From positions 16,151,375 through 16,215,374 of the forward strand of contig JAVDOI010000012.1 in the NCBI GenBank assembly GCA_032191485.1: a stretch of DNA of 64,000 nt, read 5' to 3'. The stretch's first letter is position 1, and each line of letters opens with the position of its first letter. This DNA comes from Leptoclinus maculatus. Lineage: Eukaryota; Chordata; Actinopteri; Perciformes; Stichaeidae. The notes under the pieces were generated by a model. That model saw nothing but the letters and a program-made list of their open reading frames with translations. It was not told where the DNA came from and did no database searches. Positions 25,839 through 34,509 of the stretch are shown here, one piece after another. The position numbers and the translations under genes are program-made.

Positions 25839-27982
25839 CCTACAGAACGCTGGAGTTACAACCACCGAGCTAATTACATCAAAGGGTCATGAGTTCATCT
25901 CTGGGTTGAATCTGTACCTTGAGGATCCAGCCCCACTGGATCACACACAGTATTCTGTTCAGAGTTCACATTCAGGAAGTTACAGTGCTTCTGAAAAGAG
26001 CTCTGAAGCGGCAGCATATAGCTGCATGCTGCATCCCTTGACTTGCGGGGTAAAAGGACATCCTGCAGGAGTACGACAACCAGGACATGAGTCAGCAAAT
26101 CTTTGCACAAAGTCAGTGTGTTTTCTGAATGAGTTTGTAGTTCAGGTTCTCTTATGAACACTAGTCCTCCTTTAGCTTCGTGGTGGAGACGTGAAGTCAT
26201 GTGACCGTGGTGGAAACATCATAAAAGAGTTCATTAGTGAAGTTTGTTTGTTTGCCAGAAGAATAAAGAATATTTTCTGCAATAATCCAAAATCCAGTGG
26301 AAGAATCCCTTTGGCTTTCTGTTGAGGGAACTCGTGCGATCTTAACTTCCTGTTGGGCCGACACAAATATACGTCATCCCGGCAGCTCTCTAAAGGAAAT
26401 CAAACTGGACAAAATGAGAGAGGGTCAGAGTAAAGGAGGGAAACCCAAAAGAGAGATGTGGTGTCGAGGTAGAGCTCTGCTTCTTCTGTTGTGTTCTGCC
26501 CCAGCTCATGATGAGGAAAGATGCTCGGAGCTCACTGTACTCTCACGTACATCCAGTGTGAAGCTCCCCGAGGACACGCACATCAAACACAGAGCCACAG
26601 CACAGAGCTGAGATGAATGGACTGTACGGCTCCAGCTGCTCGTTGCACACGGGACTTACCGCTGGGCTTTGATGATAAACCTTCACATCCGGAACCTTCT
26701 CTGGGAACGACAATACCCAGCACCAGCTACGGTGCATGTGCTACACGATCAATGGGGATGCAGCACCCAGTTATAATCTGCCCACAGCAGTCACTCCAGA
26801 GTCTTTCACATGTTGTTCTCCCCACACTGTAAACGTGGCCCACCTGGGGCTCCATGAAAAGCAACAGTGTGAGGCTAATGAATGCACGGGGCTGCAATGT
26901 GCATGAAACATTCATAGCTTCTGTTTAAATGAATAAAACTTCTTAATGCTCGACTGTTTGAGCTGTGTTGTTATGCACAAACACGTCATCATCAGCGTGA
27001 AAGAATGGCTGTTACAGCCGGAGATATATTCCACTGTGTCCCCATCTTCTATCGAACAGTATCGAACCATCTCACGCCCACACTATTAACTGTCCTCGTT
27101 CATCAGCAGGATCCTGAGTCCACACCACAGCTATTTACAATCAGGATAAAGAGTCACATCAATGCAAACACCCTCGCCTCCGCACGAGTCTATACATCAA
27201 CGGCCCACGTGTCGCCCACTCAACATTCACACACCAGCGCTTGTTATTGAGGGAAAAGGACACCACATGTTGGTCAGAGCTCATTAGTATGCATGCTCCG
27301 TCATTGGCTTAAAAGGTAACGTCCGGGATTAGGATTGTGTACATGTAGGGGCAGAAATAAGACCCTTTCTGGAGCTGCAAGCGAGATTGAGTGCGATGTT
27401 GGTCACTGTGAAGACCTTTAACATCTGGAAACAGCACCTGTTTGTTTCCACTCACATGCCCCCTTTTCCCTCCACATTTCCTAAAGTACAGCCGTTTGTT
27501 AATGCTGGAAGTGAACAGCCACAGAGGGCCCTGCAGTGTGAGTGCAGCTCTGATACATCAAAGACACTGTGTTCTGCTCCACTTTACTGACAACCAGCTT
27601 CCAAAAAAGCTCTCAGGGTGTCAAACACACCATCATTAATTCTGCGGCGGATCCCAAGAAGACGTCTGGACAATCAATACTCACATGTCAACACTGAGAA
27701 AACAAATGTAGTTCATATTTCACATTGACTCCCACATGTTAGACCGTCCCTCACCGTCTGCTGCAGGTCGGGGATGACGACGCGGATGACCAGCGAGTTG
27801 ATGTGAAAGTCGTCCATGTGGCTCGGCGACGGCTCGGCGGTGGCCCTTATGGTCTCGTAGATGGTCTCTTCGCGGGAGCTGTCGGAGGCGCAGTCGTCGG
27901 AGTAGTCGGAAAAGCTCTGGGCCATCTCATCTTCGCTGGAGGTGGGGCTCCGGGGCATAGCCTGCAGGCCCGGCGAATTCAG
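8857..27982 (-). CDS. shank2: shank2, SH3 and multiple ankyrin repeat domains protein 2, N-terminal part (eight exons, runs off the window)
   Basis: SHANK2 is a master scaffold of the excitatory postsynaptic density: by family knowledge its SPN domain binds Ras/Rap GTPases, its ankyrin repeats bind partners such as SHARPIN and alpha-fodrin, and the later PDZ, Homer-binding, cortactin-binding and SAM parts build the lattice. Coding segments are 27755-27958, 22992-23195, 21743-21814, 19062-19170, 14102-14253, 13469-13636, 12108-12224 and 8857-8934, summing to 1104 nt or 368 codons with no stop and no frame error. Residues 1-55 are the acidic N-terminus, about 56-150 the SPN domain, about 161-368 the ankyrin block. 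The start MPRSPTSSEDEMAQSF matches the SHANK2 long form; SHANK1 and SHANK3 start differently. Everything after the codon for residue 368 lies beyond position 1. Whether this is the teleost a or b copy cannot be decided here. Confidence 0.95.
8935..12107 (-). other. shank2 intron 7
   Basis: 3173 nt. Apart from family B at 9975-10510, the GA-rich stretch at 9226-9295 and a G16 run next to the donor (C16 at 12086-12101 on the plus strand), I see no further gene or element; 10510-12085 is AT-rich unique DNA. Confidence 0.8.
9975..10510 (+). repeat. Dispersed repeat family B, copy 3
   Basis: Contains CCGGATTACGGTCGCAG and AGAAAAACGCTACAAAACT like the other copies. The segment 10280-10450 (AGTTTATTTTGAAAAGAC, then GAAAACGCAC) is shared with a partial copy at 39790-39990, which shows the element is dispersed on both sides of the exons. 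Confidence 0.65.
12108..12224 (-). CDS. shank2: shank2 coding exon 7 (ankyrin repeat, residues 304-342)
   Basis: This 117-nt exon (39 codons) starts GCTTGCCGT at 12224 and ends AACCAG|GTGAGT at 12108, phase 0 at both ends. It encodes ACRHGHVQHLEHLLFYGADM and SAQNASGNTALHICALYNQ, almost identical to mammalian SHANK2. The acceptor is abnormal: the CAG is directly preceded by (TG)29 instead of a pyrimidine tract, and a 16-G run starts at +7 of the next intron. The protein is fully conserved, so the exon is evidently used. Confidence 0.95.
12228..12285 (-). repeat. (TG)29 tract serving as the 3' splice site region of exon 7
   Basis: In transcript sense (UG)29 is followed immediately by CAG and exon 7. 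No pyrimidine tract lies between; the nearest branch-point-like sequence, TTGACTAC, is about 60-70 nt upstream of the exon. This resembles the (UG)n acceptor of human CFTR exon 9, which TDP-43 represses (established knowledge). Confidence 0.9.
12630..12770 (+). repeat. SINE-like dispersed repeat fragment
   Basis: Contains TAGCCCAATATCACAATTCA and TTTGCCTCAGAGGAGCTTTA. The same word set occurs in reverse at 57260-57350, and this sequence type is widespread in teleost introns. No internal RNA polymerase III boxes could be assigned. Confidence 0.7.
13209..13274. repeat. (CA)33 microsatellite, (UG)33 in the shank2 transcript
   Basis: 66 bp uninterrupted, 195 nt downstream of exon 6 in the transcript. 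It is complementary to the (CA)31 tract upstream of exon 6. Confidence 0.95.
13436..13464. repeat. (GT)14 microsatellite, (CA)14 at the exon 6 donor
   Basis: In transcript sense the donor GTAAA runs straight into CACACA, so the repeat begins at intron position +6. CA-repeat RNA is the classic hnRNP L binding site. Confidence 0.95.
13469..13636 (-). CDS. shank2: shank2 coding exon 6 (ankyrin repeats, residues 248-303)
   Basis: This 168-nt exon (56 codons) runs from CCCTCAG|ACGCTG at 13636 to CACCAG|GTAAAC at 13469, phase 0 at both ends. It encodes TLLELGASPDYKDSRGLTPL, then YHSAVVGGDPGCCELLLNQH, then ATVCCQDENGWHEVHQ. GGDP.CCELLL and CCxDENGWHE are SHANK-specific ankyrin motifs. Both flanks are simple repeats: in transcript sense a (CA)31 tract ends 8 nt before the exon, and a (CA)14 tract starts at intron position +6. 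Confidence 0.95.
13645..13707. repeat. (GT)31 microsatellite, (CA)31 before exon 6
   Basis: In transcript sense the (CA)n tract lies between a T-rich stretch and the acceptor GCCCTCAG of exon 6, displacing the T-run to more than 70 nt upstream. Confidence 0.95.
13937..13983 (+). repeat. 11-12 bp tandem repeat (ATCACCTCCTC)
   Basis: About four copies in intron 5. In transcript sense it is purine-rich (GAGGAGGTGAT). Intron 5 (13637-14101, 465 nt) otherwise holds only the (CA)n described separately. Confidence 0.85.
14102..14253 (-). CDS. shank2: shank2 coding exon 5 (ankyrin repeats, residues 197-247)
   Basis: This 152-nt exon starts after CCTCCAG at 14253, where its AG completes the split Glu codon, and ends CTCACG|GTAAAG at 14102. 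It encodes ESPLTFAAHLDNVVELIKVL, then ASGGAHLDFRSKDGMTALHK and AARSKNHVALT: the end of one ankyrin repeat and one complete repeat. The TALHKAA and SPLTFAA motifs are canonical ankyrin TPLHxAA positions. Compared with mammalian SHANK2 (LTLAAQ), this copy reads LTFAAH, a mild change. Confidence 0.94.
15978..16525 (+). repeat. Dispersed repeat family A, copy 2
   Basis: Plus orientation. It starts at CCACCCATTGGTTTGTGGAC, contains CGCCATCTTGGATTACGG, GAGACCATAAACTCATGTTT and CGCCCCCTGGTGGACACTAG, and ends at AACACATGAAGC. The middle (16080-16270) differs from other copies. Confidence 0.8.
17388..17419 (+). mobile_element. Partial arm of the 5452-5677 MITE family
   Basis: CATAGCTAATTATTATGCAG followed by AATGACGGCGAT closely matches the MITE arm. 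No opposite arm was found nearby. Confidence 0.5.
17653..17795 (+). repeat. 47-bp tandem repeat, three copies
   Basis: Three virtually identical 47-bp units starting TTGGTTAGCCGTTAGCGG. Each contains an inverted repeat, GTTAGC-GGTGCT-GCTAAC, able to form a six-base-pair hairpin. Confidence 0.9.
17878..18870 (+). repeat. 31-bp satellite, about 32 copies
   Basis: The unit contains CTTTATTTACACTGTGATGG followed by TTAACGTTAAA. Variants are few (TTTACAC/TTCACAC and AACGTTA/AACGGTA), and the variants themselves recur in blocks, which suggests recent unequal exchange or replication slippage. It lies just downstream of exon 4 in the transcript. Confidence 0.95.
19062..19170 (-). CDS. shank2: shank2 coding exon 4 (start of ankyrin block, residues 161-196)
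   Basis: This 109-nt exon begins after TTGCGCAG at 19170 and ends at ACTGGTG|GTAAGG at 19062, leaving one base of a split codon (phase 1). It encodes ANLRKFMDLIQHNQVDKV, then LKLLERGFDPNYHDGDTG. This is the capping helix pair and first ankyrin repeat; GFDPNYHD..TGE is the conserved SHANK first-repeat motif. The Glu is completed by the first two bases of exon 5. It is the only non-phase-0 junction seen here. Confidence 0.92.
20068..20250 (-). repeat. Dispersed repeat family A, copy 3 (truncated)
   Basis: Minus orientation; only the central part is present, from ATGAGTTTATGGTCTCAATC to GATTGACAGGTCTCTACCAG and the following GACGTATACGGCGTCTCTAC. Confidence 0.8.
20459..20521. repeat. (GT)31 microsatellite
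   Basis: Uninterrupted dinucleotide tract in shank2 intron 3; (CA)n in the transcript. Confidence 0.95.
20664..20718 (+). repeat. ACCAGACC short tandem repeat
   Basis: Three ACCAGAGC units followed by about five ACCAGACC units. Confidence 0.85.
21743..21814 (-). CDS. shank2: shank2 coding exon 3 (end of SPN domain, residues 137-160)
   Basis: A short 72-nt exon running from CAACAG|TTCCGC at 21814 to AAG|GTAAGA at 21743, phase 0 at both ends. It encodes FRYKSRVYRQPDVDEKQIAK followed by LHTK. This is the conserved basic end of the SPN domain and the linker to the ankyrin repeats. The FRYK...DEKQ.AKLHTK pattern is diagnostic of all SHANKs. Confidence 0.94.
22209..22578 (+). repeat. 39-bp minisatellite, about nine copies, open in several frames
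   Basis: The unit includes CTCTGCTGGAGGATCTGGGT and CCGTCCACGGTGGACCGGT. Because 39 is divisible by three and the unit lacks stops in several frames, both strands show long open frames (plus-strand frame DRSLLEDLGPSTV repeated). Each unit contains the palindrome GTCCACGGTGGAC. It lies in shank2 intron 2 (21815-22991). I do not call it a gene. Confidence 0.9.
22992..23195 (-). CDS. shank2: shank2 coding exon 2 (SPN domain, residues 69-136)
   Basis: This 204-nt exon starts after AACCAG at 23195 and ends with GAG|GTAAAC at 22992, phase 0 at both ends. It encodes the core of the SPN domain: KCMRFNPDATVWVAKQRILC, then the segment ending NYGLFQPASNGRDGKFLDEE and REYPQPISKGVPSVE. These stretches are nearly invariant between SHANK paralogues and give a very safe family call. 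The SPN domain is a Ras-association-like fold that contacts active Ras/Rap and folds back on the ankyrin block (family knowledge). Confidence 0.95.
24150..24300 (+). repeat. Retroelement 3'-tail-like fragment
   Basis: AGATTAGATTAGATTTTCC, then CATTAGACCCACAGCGGGGA and AATGTGCAGTATTGCAGCAG resemble the TTTATTGATCCC-GGGGAAATT 3' ends of fish retroposons. Only a short piece remains, ending in an A-rich stretch. Confidence 0.5.
24424..24484 (+). repeat. 16-bp tandem repeat (CTAGCTACTTAGCTTG)
   Basis: Three to four imperfect copies of CTGGCTACTTAGCTTG/CTAGCTACTTAGCTTG; a related word, TAGTTAGCCAGCTAGCTAC, recurs at about 24610. Confidence 0.8.
25786..25837. repeat. (CA)26 microsatellite
   Basis: Uninterrupted dinucleotide tract in shank2 intron 1; (UG)n in the transcript. 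Confidence 0.95.
27755..27982 (-). CDS. shank2: shank2 exon with start codon (coding exon 1, residues 1-68)
   Basis: The acceptor is TCCACAG before 27982; 24 nt follow (open in frame, taken as 5' UTR) and the ATG is at 27958-27956. The start was chosen because MPRSPTSSEDEMAQSF is the known SHANK2 N-terminus. Residues 1-50 are rich in Ser, Asp and Glu. The last residues, NSLVIRVVIPDLQQT, are the first strand of the ubiquitin-like SPN domain. The donor is ACG|GTGAGG with the last exon base at 27755, phase 0. Because a splice acceptor precedes the ATG, at least one non-coding exon and the promoter must lie at higher coordinates; I could not locate them. Confidence 0.93.
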
Positions 27983-28716
27983 CTGTGGACAGACAGGGAC
28001 GGGGGGGGGAAAGGTCACATACACTGTTCATTAGAAAACATCATGCTTTAGAGAGCCACCCAAAGATGGTGCTGGTTGGTTTGTCCTCATCCATTCTGCG
28101 CTCACAGTCTGCTTCAGGAGGGTTTAACGTGACTGTCTTCACAAACAGCTTCATGTGAGCAAAAGAGCTTCAGGAGGTTAAAGAACGGCCCCTCCAAAGG
28201 TCCTACTCTATTAACCTGAGGCGCCAACATGATTCATGGAAGACGAAGAGGAATCTCATCCGTCACTGCTGGTGGCCAATGCTCTCGGGACAGAATCAAG
28301 ACATCTGAAACACATGGTTTCCTCATTAGAGGTTTGAATATCATGCATTAAATACATGCAGATGTTTGACCTTAAAGACAGCGGAATGGCATTTAGAGCT
28401 CATCTTCTGAATGTGATATATTTGGGAGTGAGATGGAGAATAACTGCTGAGTGCTCAGTTACAGAGACTGGACATCAAAGTCTTCTGTAAAGATATACGA
28501 GCTTCTCAGTGCAACACAAACTCAAAGCGGTTAAATGACCAATCAGTGTGACTGAAAGAGTCGCTGCAACACCATCAACGAGGTCATCTGTTCTCATCAG
28601 CAGAGCCATTCTTCAGCTGTCAGTGCTTTGGTTTGATGAAGGAGACGCTCTTCACCCAGAGAGGACAGAGAGACGGTCAGCTGGAGGGCTTTGTGTGTGT
28701 CCCTGCACCATCCTGG

Positions 28717-28757
28717 TGTATATATATATATACATATATACTGTATATATATATATA
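28717..28757. repeat. (TA)n palindromic tract
   Basis: TATATATATATACATATATA followed by CTGTATATATATATATACTT; self-complementary and able to extrude as a cruciform. Confidence 0.8.
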
Positions 28758-29069
28758 CTTCCATTAGCCATGTGATGGTCCAGACACCTGGACACTGCTG
28801 ATGAGATAACAAGACGTAAAGGTCTCCGTCCCTCTGGCTGTGGATGGATAGCTTTTTATTTCCACGGATTGTTTTCAGCAGTAAAATGTAGGAAATAAAG
28901 AGTAAACTCATGAAACATATTTAGAAAATTGCCAGTTTGCACATCAATTCTGCTTTATTTTTGCACATTTCTGTGTTCTTCCTGATGAGGACTTCATACT
29001 GATGATTGTTAACATTTTCTTGCATGTTTTTCCAATCAGCATGTGGCCAATTACAACCACGTTCTAGGT

Positions 29070-29071
<2 letters not shown>

Positions 29072-29126
<55 letters not shown>
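29072..29126. repeat. (GT)27 microsatellite
   Basis: Uninterrupted dinucleotide tract. Confidence 0.95.
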
Positions 29127-29127
<1 letters not shown>

Positions 29128-29433
29128 TGCATATATTGAATGTGCTCATAGTGTGCTGAAAAATAAATCGTTAAATATTGCATTTACATGCTCAGATTAA
29201 TTTGATGAACATTTTCTTCGAGCTCGTATGTGAACGCTGAGGTATCCATGGCGACCACAGCTGCTCGCGCCGGGTGGCTGTTTACATCCCTATTGTCCCT
29301 ATTGTTCTTTTTACACAATGAGATCAAATCAGAAACACTCGGACTATGGACGTCTGTTTACCATTCATTTGCACACATATTTACAGAATGTTGCTTTGAT
29401 TTATTGTCTGGTTATATTTCATATGTTATATTT

Positions 29434-29436
<3 letters not shown>

Positions 29437-29480
<44 letters not shown>
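29437..29480. repeat. (TA)n microsatellite
   Basis: About 21 TA units without interruption. Confidence 0.95.
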
Positions 29481-29482
<2 letters not shown>

Positions 29483-29839
29483 GTCTTTAGCGATGAAAAG
29501 AGTAAATGAAAAAATGAATTCTCTTGGTGGACTGTTGTTATTATGATAACTCGTCATAATCGGTTATTAATGAGAACAACCAGCATGTTGGTGTTTCTTC
29601 AAACCACAGGGTATGAATGTCAGAGTTTACAGTACAGTAGCTACAGTACGTCTCATATCCTGTTTAATGACACGTTTAACGTTAGAGACGGTCGGTTAGG
29701 TTTAAACACTTCCTGGTTGTTAACTAGTGTGAATAAATAAGAACTCTTAGTGGACTTTTGTAAAATAAGTTCCATAACAAGCTTGAAGTCAACGTTTACG
29801 TTTGTTTTCCCACGGGACACGAGCAACACCTCCTGGAGT

Positions 29840-30756
29840 CCTGTTGGTTTGACCCACTAGTCCTGAGTTGGTTTGACCCACTAGTCCTGAGTTGGTTTGA
29901 CCCACTAGTCCTGAGTTGGTTTGACCCACTAGTCCTGTGTTGGTTTGACCCACTAGTCCTGTGTTGGTTTGACCCACTAGTCCTGAGTTGGTTTGACCCA
30001 CTAGTCCTGTGTTGGTTTGACCCACTAGTCCTGTGTTGGTTTGACCCACTAGTCCTGAGTTGGTTTGACCCACTAGTCCTGAGTTGGTTTGACCCACTAG
30101 TCCTGTGTTGGTTTGACCCACTAGTCCTGTGTTGGTTTGACCCACTAGTCCTGTGTTGGTTTGACCCACTAGTCCTGAGTTGGTTTGACCCACTAGTCCT
30201 GTGTTGGTTTGACCCACTAGTCCTGAGTTGGTTTGACCCACTAGTCCTGTGTTGGTTTGACCCACTAGTCCTGAGTTGGTTTGACCCACTAGTCCTGTGT
30301 TGGTTTGACCCAGTAGTCCTGTGTTGGTTTGACCCACTAGTCCTGTGTTGGTTTGACCCACTAGTCCTGAGTTGGTTTGACCCACTAGTCCTGTCTTGGT
30401 TTGACCCACTAGTCCTGTGTTGGTTTGACCCACTAGTCCTGAGTTGGTTTGACCCACTAGTCCTGTGTTGGTTTGACCCACTAGTCCTGAGTTGGTTTGA
30501 CCCACTAGTCCTGTGTTGGTTTGACCCACTAGTCCTGTGTTGGTTTGACCCACTAGTCCTGAGTTGGTTTGACCCACTAGTCCTGAGTTGGTTTGACCCA
30601 CTAGTCCTGTGTTGGTTTGACCCACTAGTCCTGTGTTGGTTTGACCCACTAGTCCTGAGTTGGTTTGACCCACTAGTCCTGTGTTGGTTTGACCCACTAG
30701 TCCTGAGTTGGTTTGACCCACTAGTCCTGAGTTGGTTTGACCCACTAGTCCTGAGT
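29840..30756 (-). repeat. 24-bp minisatellite, about 38 copies, open on the minus strand
   Basis: The plus-strand unit is GTTGGTTTGACCCACTAG followed by TCCTGA or TCCTGT. On the minus strand it encodes GQTNSGLV or GQTNTGLV over and over in a 318-codon open frame. The period is a multiple of three and the unit has no stop in that frame, so an open frame is expected by geometry. The Ser/Thr alternation is a single-base A/T polymorphism between units. Confidence 0.95.
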
Positions 30757-31797
30757 GACGAAGTGGACTTTCTCGTTAGTAAAACTCGTTATTATACAAC
30801 GTAACGTTCAATAACGGCCGCTACATATTCTACGTCACATGCTCTGACAGAATGCACTAAAGGAACGACATTGCTTCACTTTGCAAGGTTGGATCAACCT
30901 CATGACACCACAGACGCCAGATATATGAATAATATTTGTGTTTATTTATGTTCATAAAAGAACACAGAAAGAACATGAAAGAAAACGTGGATATGTATAT
31001 TTCAGGACCTTCGCCTTGTTCAGAGAGAACTTCTTTAGTGTTTATGTGATAACTCATTAATAAAACGTACAATAACATGAGGATGAAGTGCATACCGATG
31101 TCATCATTATGGTCATGAAATAACACAGGAAGAACATGGATGGAAACGTGTTCATGAATCTTGCCGGCATTACCAAGGTTTTGCACAATTGTTTGTGCAA
31201 ATTTATGACTTTCTTTCTTGCACAATGACGTCTTTCAATTTGTACATTTTCCTCCTAAATTCATGATTTTCTTCCTCTGAACATCACTCCGATGACGGCC
31301 TCCTCTCCCTCACACAGGGTTTACCTCCACAACTCACATCTCACATCGTGAACCCGGATTCTCACCAGCGGCAAAAAACAAAGCGAATCAAAGATGCAAA
31401 TGATCACACAGTGTGATAATTATCCCCTGATTAGCATGCTAATTCATTCATAGCCAATTCTCTCAAAGACAACACTAAACAGACATGCCTGAAGTGTTAT
31501 TAAATGGAAAAGCATAAGCGGTTCTAATGATGTCATTTTTTTGTCTTTTTCTTATTCAGGCATGAGTGTCTCATAACAAACTCATTTAATAAAAGATGTC
31601 TTGAGAATAGACACAAACCGGGCCAAAACAATTTTTGATTGGTGATGAACTTTTAGCATCGTTAAAGATGGAACTGTTATTGATGAACCATTTAACAACC
31701 ATTGATTCATTCTGTTTGGTTAAACAGTTAAAAAATGATATTCGACTTTTAAGACTTAAAAGAGCCAAAGACGAGATATAAACAGTACACGTAGTAA

Positions 31798-32254
31798 CCG
31801 TGACCTCATCAGTGGTTAGTGGATGTTTTGAAGCTCTTGAGTTCAGCATCTTGGTTTTTGGCAGAAGTGACACGAGAGGGTGGAGCTTAACACACCGGAC
31901 GCTGAATAAAACATCTTTAGGCAACCAAAATGTTACAAATGACTTTCCTGAAAGAGTTAGGGCACATCAAGGGCTGGAACTACAGGGAATATCTGACCTG
32001 TCAATCACCGTGTAGCCCCGCCCTAAAGCATCCCCTGCTTTATGGTCTGTTTGACTCTAAATGGACCATAATGTACTAAATGAACATCATGCTGTATTGA
32101 AGAAGACTTGAAACTAGAGATTGAGACCATAAACTCATGTTTACAATGTTTACTGAGGTAATAAATCAAGAGAGAAGTAGAGTCATTTTCTCATAGACTT
32201 CTATAGAACCAGAGGAGTCGCCCCCTGGTGGACACTAGAGAGAATGCAGCTTTA
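31798..32254 (+). repeat. Dispersed repeat family A, copy 4
   Basis: Plus orientation; runs from the GTTAGTGGATGTTTTGAAGC end through CATCCCCTGCTTTATGGTCT to GGACACTAGAGAGAATGCAG. Confidence 0.85.
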
Positions 32255-32790
32255 AGGCCCTGATATAACTTTCTAGACCTAAAGACTTCCGCATGCTTGT
32301 CACAAAAATGAGACTAGCTAGTCCACCTTAAAAGGTCAGTCCACCTTTAGTGAGCATGAGCTGAACTTGTGTCCACGACGATGCATCGCTGCTGCTACAC
32401 TGCAGATGGTAGTAAATGATGGATTTAACCCGTTTCGTGCATCGGATGTCTGTGCAGCTGGGCGGCTTCGTTAGCACTTCAACCACAGCGCCCTGCATGG
32501 AAGGAGCCGGTCCCGTCGGTTAACGAGGATCACAAAGGTCAGAAACATTCTAACTCAGCGTCCTCACTGCCTAACGCGTCGAGTGATCTGATGCAAACTC
32601 ACAGCTCAGGCTGATCTGGGGTCTGATGACATTCACCATGCAGCATTTCTAGCAGCTTCTACAGATGAGTCTCATTCACTTGACTCTGCAGCAGGACGCC
32701 GTGACATCGGGGGAACTTCAACGGGGCTGAAATGCTCTTTCTGGCTTCAAGTGGCTTCACGTGCTTTGGCTGCTTTTATGAGAGTGAAGG

Positions 32791-32867
32791 TGTGAAGGTG
32801 TGAAGGTGTGAAGGTGTATGTGAGACAGAGAGAGGAGGAGGAGGAGGAGGAGGAGGAGGAGGAGGAG
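32791..32867 (+). repeat. GTGAAGGTGT repeat and (GAG)n
   Basis: Four AAGGTGTGA-type units, then about eleven GAG/AGG triplets at 32834-32867. Confidence 0.85.
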
Positions 32868-33079
32868 AGGTTTTTTACCACCTCTACTTTCACACTCACA
32901 CTCAGAGTGGTTGTCCATTGTAATGAGTTTTTTTTTTGTCGTCCCTGGACTCATTTTGTCTTCCACACCCTCTGCTCACTTCATTCAGTGGTGTAATTGA
33001 AAAGATGAAAAGTCTTTAGGTCCTACGAGAGTTCCCAGAGTTCAGCGATTGCTTTTGATTAGCACGAGTCGAGCATGTG

Positions 33080-33298
33080 GTCTCTGGTAGAGACCTGTCA
33101 ATCACCGTGTAGCCCCGCCCTAAAGCATCCCCTGCTTTATGGTCTGTTTGACTCTAAATGGACCATAATGTACTAAATGAACATCATGCTGTATTGAAGA
33201 AGACTTGAAACTAGAGATTGAGACCATAAACTCATGTTTACAATGTTTACTGAGGTAATAAATCAAGAGAGAAGTAGAGTCATTTTCTCATAGACTTC
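33080..33298 (+). repeat. Dispersed repeat family A, copy 5 (truncated)
   Basis: Plus orientation; starts at TCTCTGGTAGAGACCTGTCA and stops abruptly at CATAGACTTC, lacking the CCCCCTGGTGGACACTAG end. It is only about 830 bp after copy 4. Confidence 0.85.
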
Positions 33299-34259
33299 CT
33301 GCAGGAATCATAATATTTGATCTGTCAACACAACAGCTCAGCTGGATTTCACAGTTAAGCCAACGATACTTGTTCAGACTAGAGGAAAGAGAACTTTATT
33401 TTACTACTTTGTCTCTTTGCGTCTGTAGATTTCTCCTAAATTCACCAACAGTTATCATTACATAACGCCTCATTTACATATTTAAACATAACATTTCAGA
33501 AAACTTGTAATACAATAAATACTCCTCTTAATGTGAGTAATGAACTGGTGAAGTTTCAAGGTGATATCTATGAGTTCATGTTTTTATCCTCCTGTGAAGC
33601 AGCTCTGTGGTTATTGATGCTGAGTGGCTGCATTAGGTTCTGATAGATATTAGTCTGAGTTATACTTTTGCTACAAAGCCTCATATCATTTGTTTGCTAA
33701 ATGCAATGTTCTGTAGCGATAATCCTCAGAGATAAAACTGAATTATTTATTATTTATTTATTCATTTATTAATGTGTCACAGTGAGACGTTTCTTCTGAG
33801 GACATTTACTGACGTCTCTACGTTTAATATATAAGAAGAAGCATCAAGAACTGACTCATGACATTGACGTTGTGCAGCAAGTGTTGTGGGTACATGTATG
33901 TGCACCCTGTAGTTATTAACTGATGAATGTCTTACAGCTGATGACGTTTTTGACTTCTTGAGCACAGCTCACATCTCATGTATGTACGTATACCACCGTT
34001 CTAATCAAGTTCATGTTGCAACAAACACGACAGATACCATGAATCTCATGTGCATTATATCCCTTTCTGTCTTCTTATACCGACACGTGTGTGCATGTAT
34101 AACAACACACGGGTGTCATTTCCACTACGAGTGACAAACAAATGGGACGACGAAAAAGACGTTTGTTGGGTTTTCCTTCTGTGAAGGTCAACGAGCTGAA
34201 AGCAGAAGATGACGTGAGATGAGTTCAGACCGCTGCTGTCTTTCTATCAGCCAAACCAC

Positions 34260-34376
<117 letters not shown>

Positions 34377-34509
34377 TCGATCAATGACAAACAAGCAGCC
34401 CTGAGGCCACATGATTGCAGCAGATCTTCATCTCTTACTACACAGACAGACTGATGAAAATGAAATGATGAATATCGTCAATAAAACGTGATCCATCTGT
34501 GTTTGAGAC

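Larger units (their letters stand above)
23196..27754 (-). other. shank2 intron 1 (between coding exons 1 and 2)
   Basis: 4559 nt. It contains the repeat fragment at 24150-24300, a CTAGCTACTTAGCTTG repeat and a (CA)26 tract. The stretches 23200-24140, 24620-25780 and 25840-27750 hold no exon I recognise. Confidence 0.85.

Noticed and set aside
25840..25960. tRNA-like or tRNA-derived SINE with a possible B box GAGTTCATCTC
   Set aside because: The A box and cloverleaf pairing could not be drawn and the B box deviates from GGTTCGANTCC.
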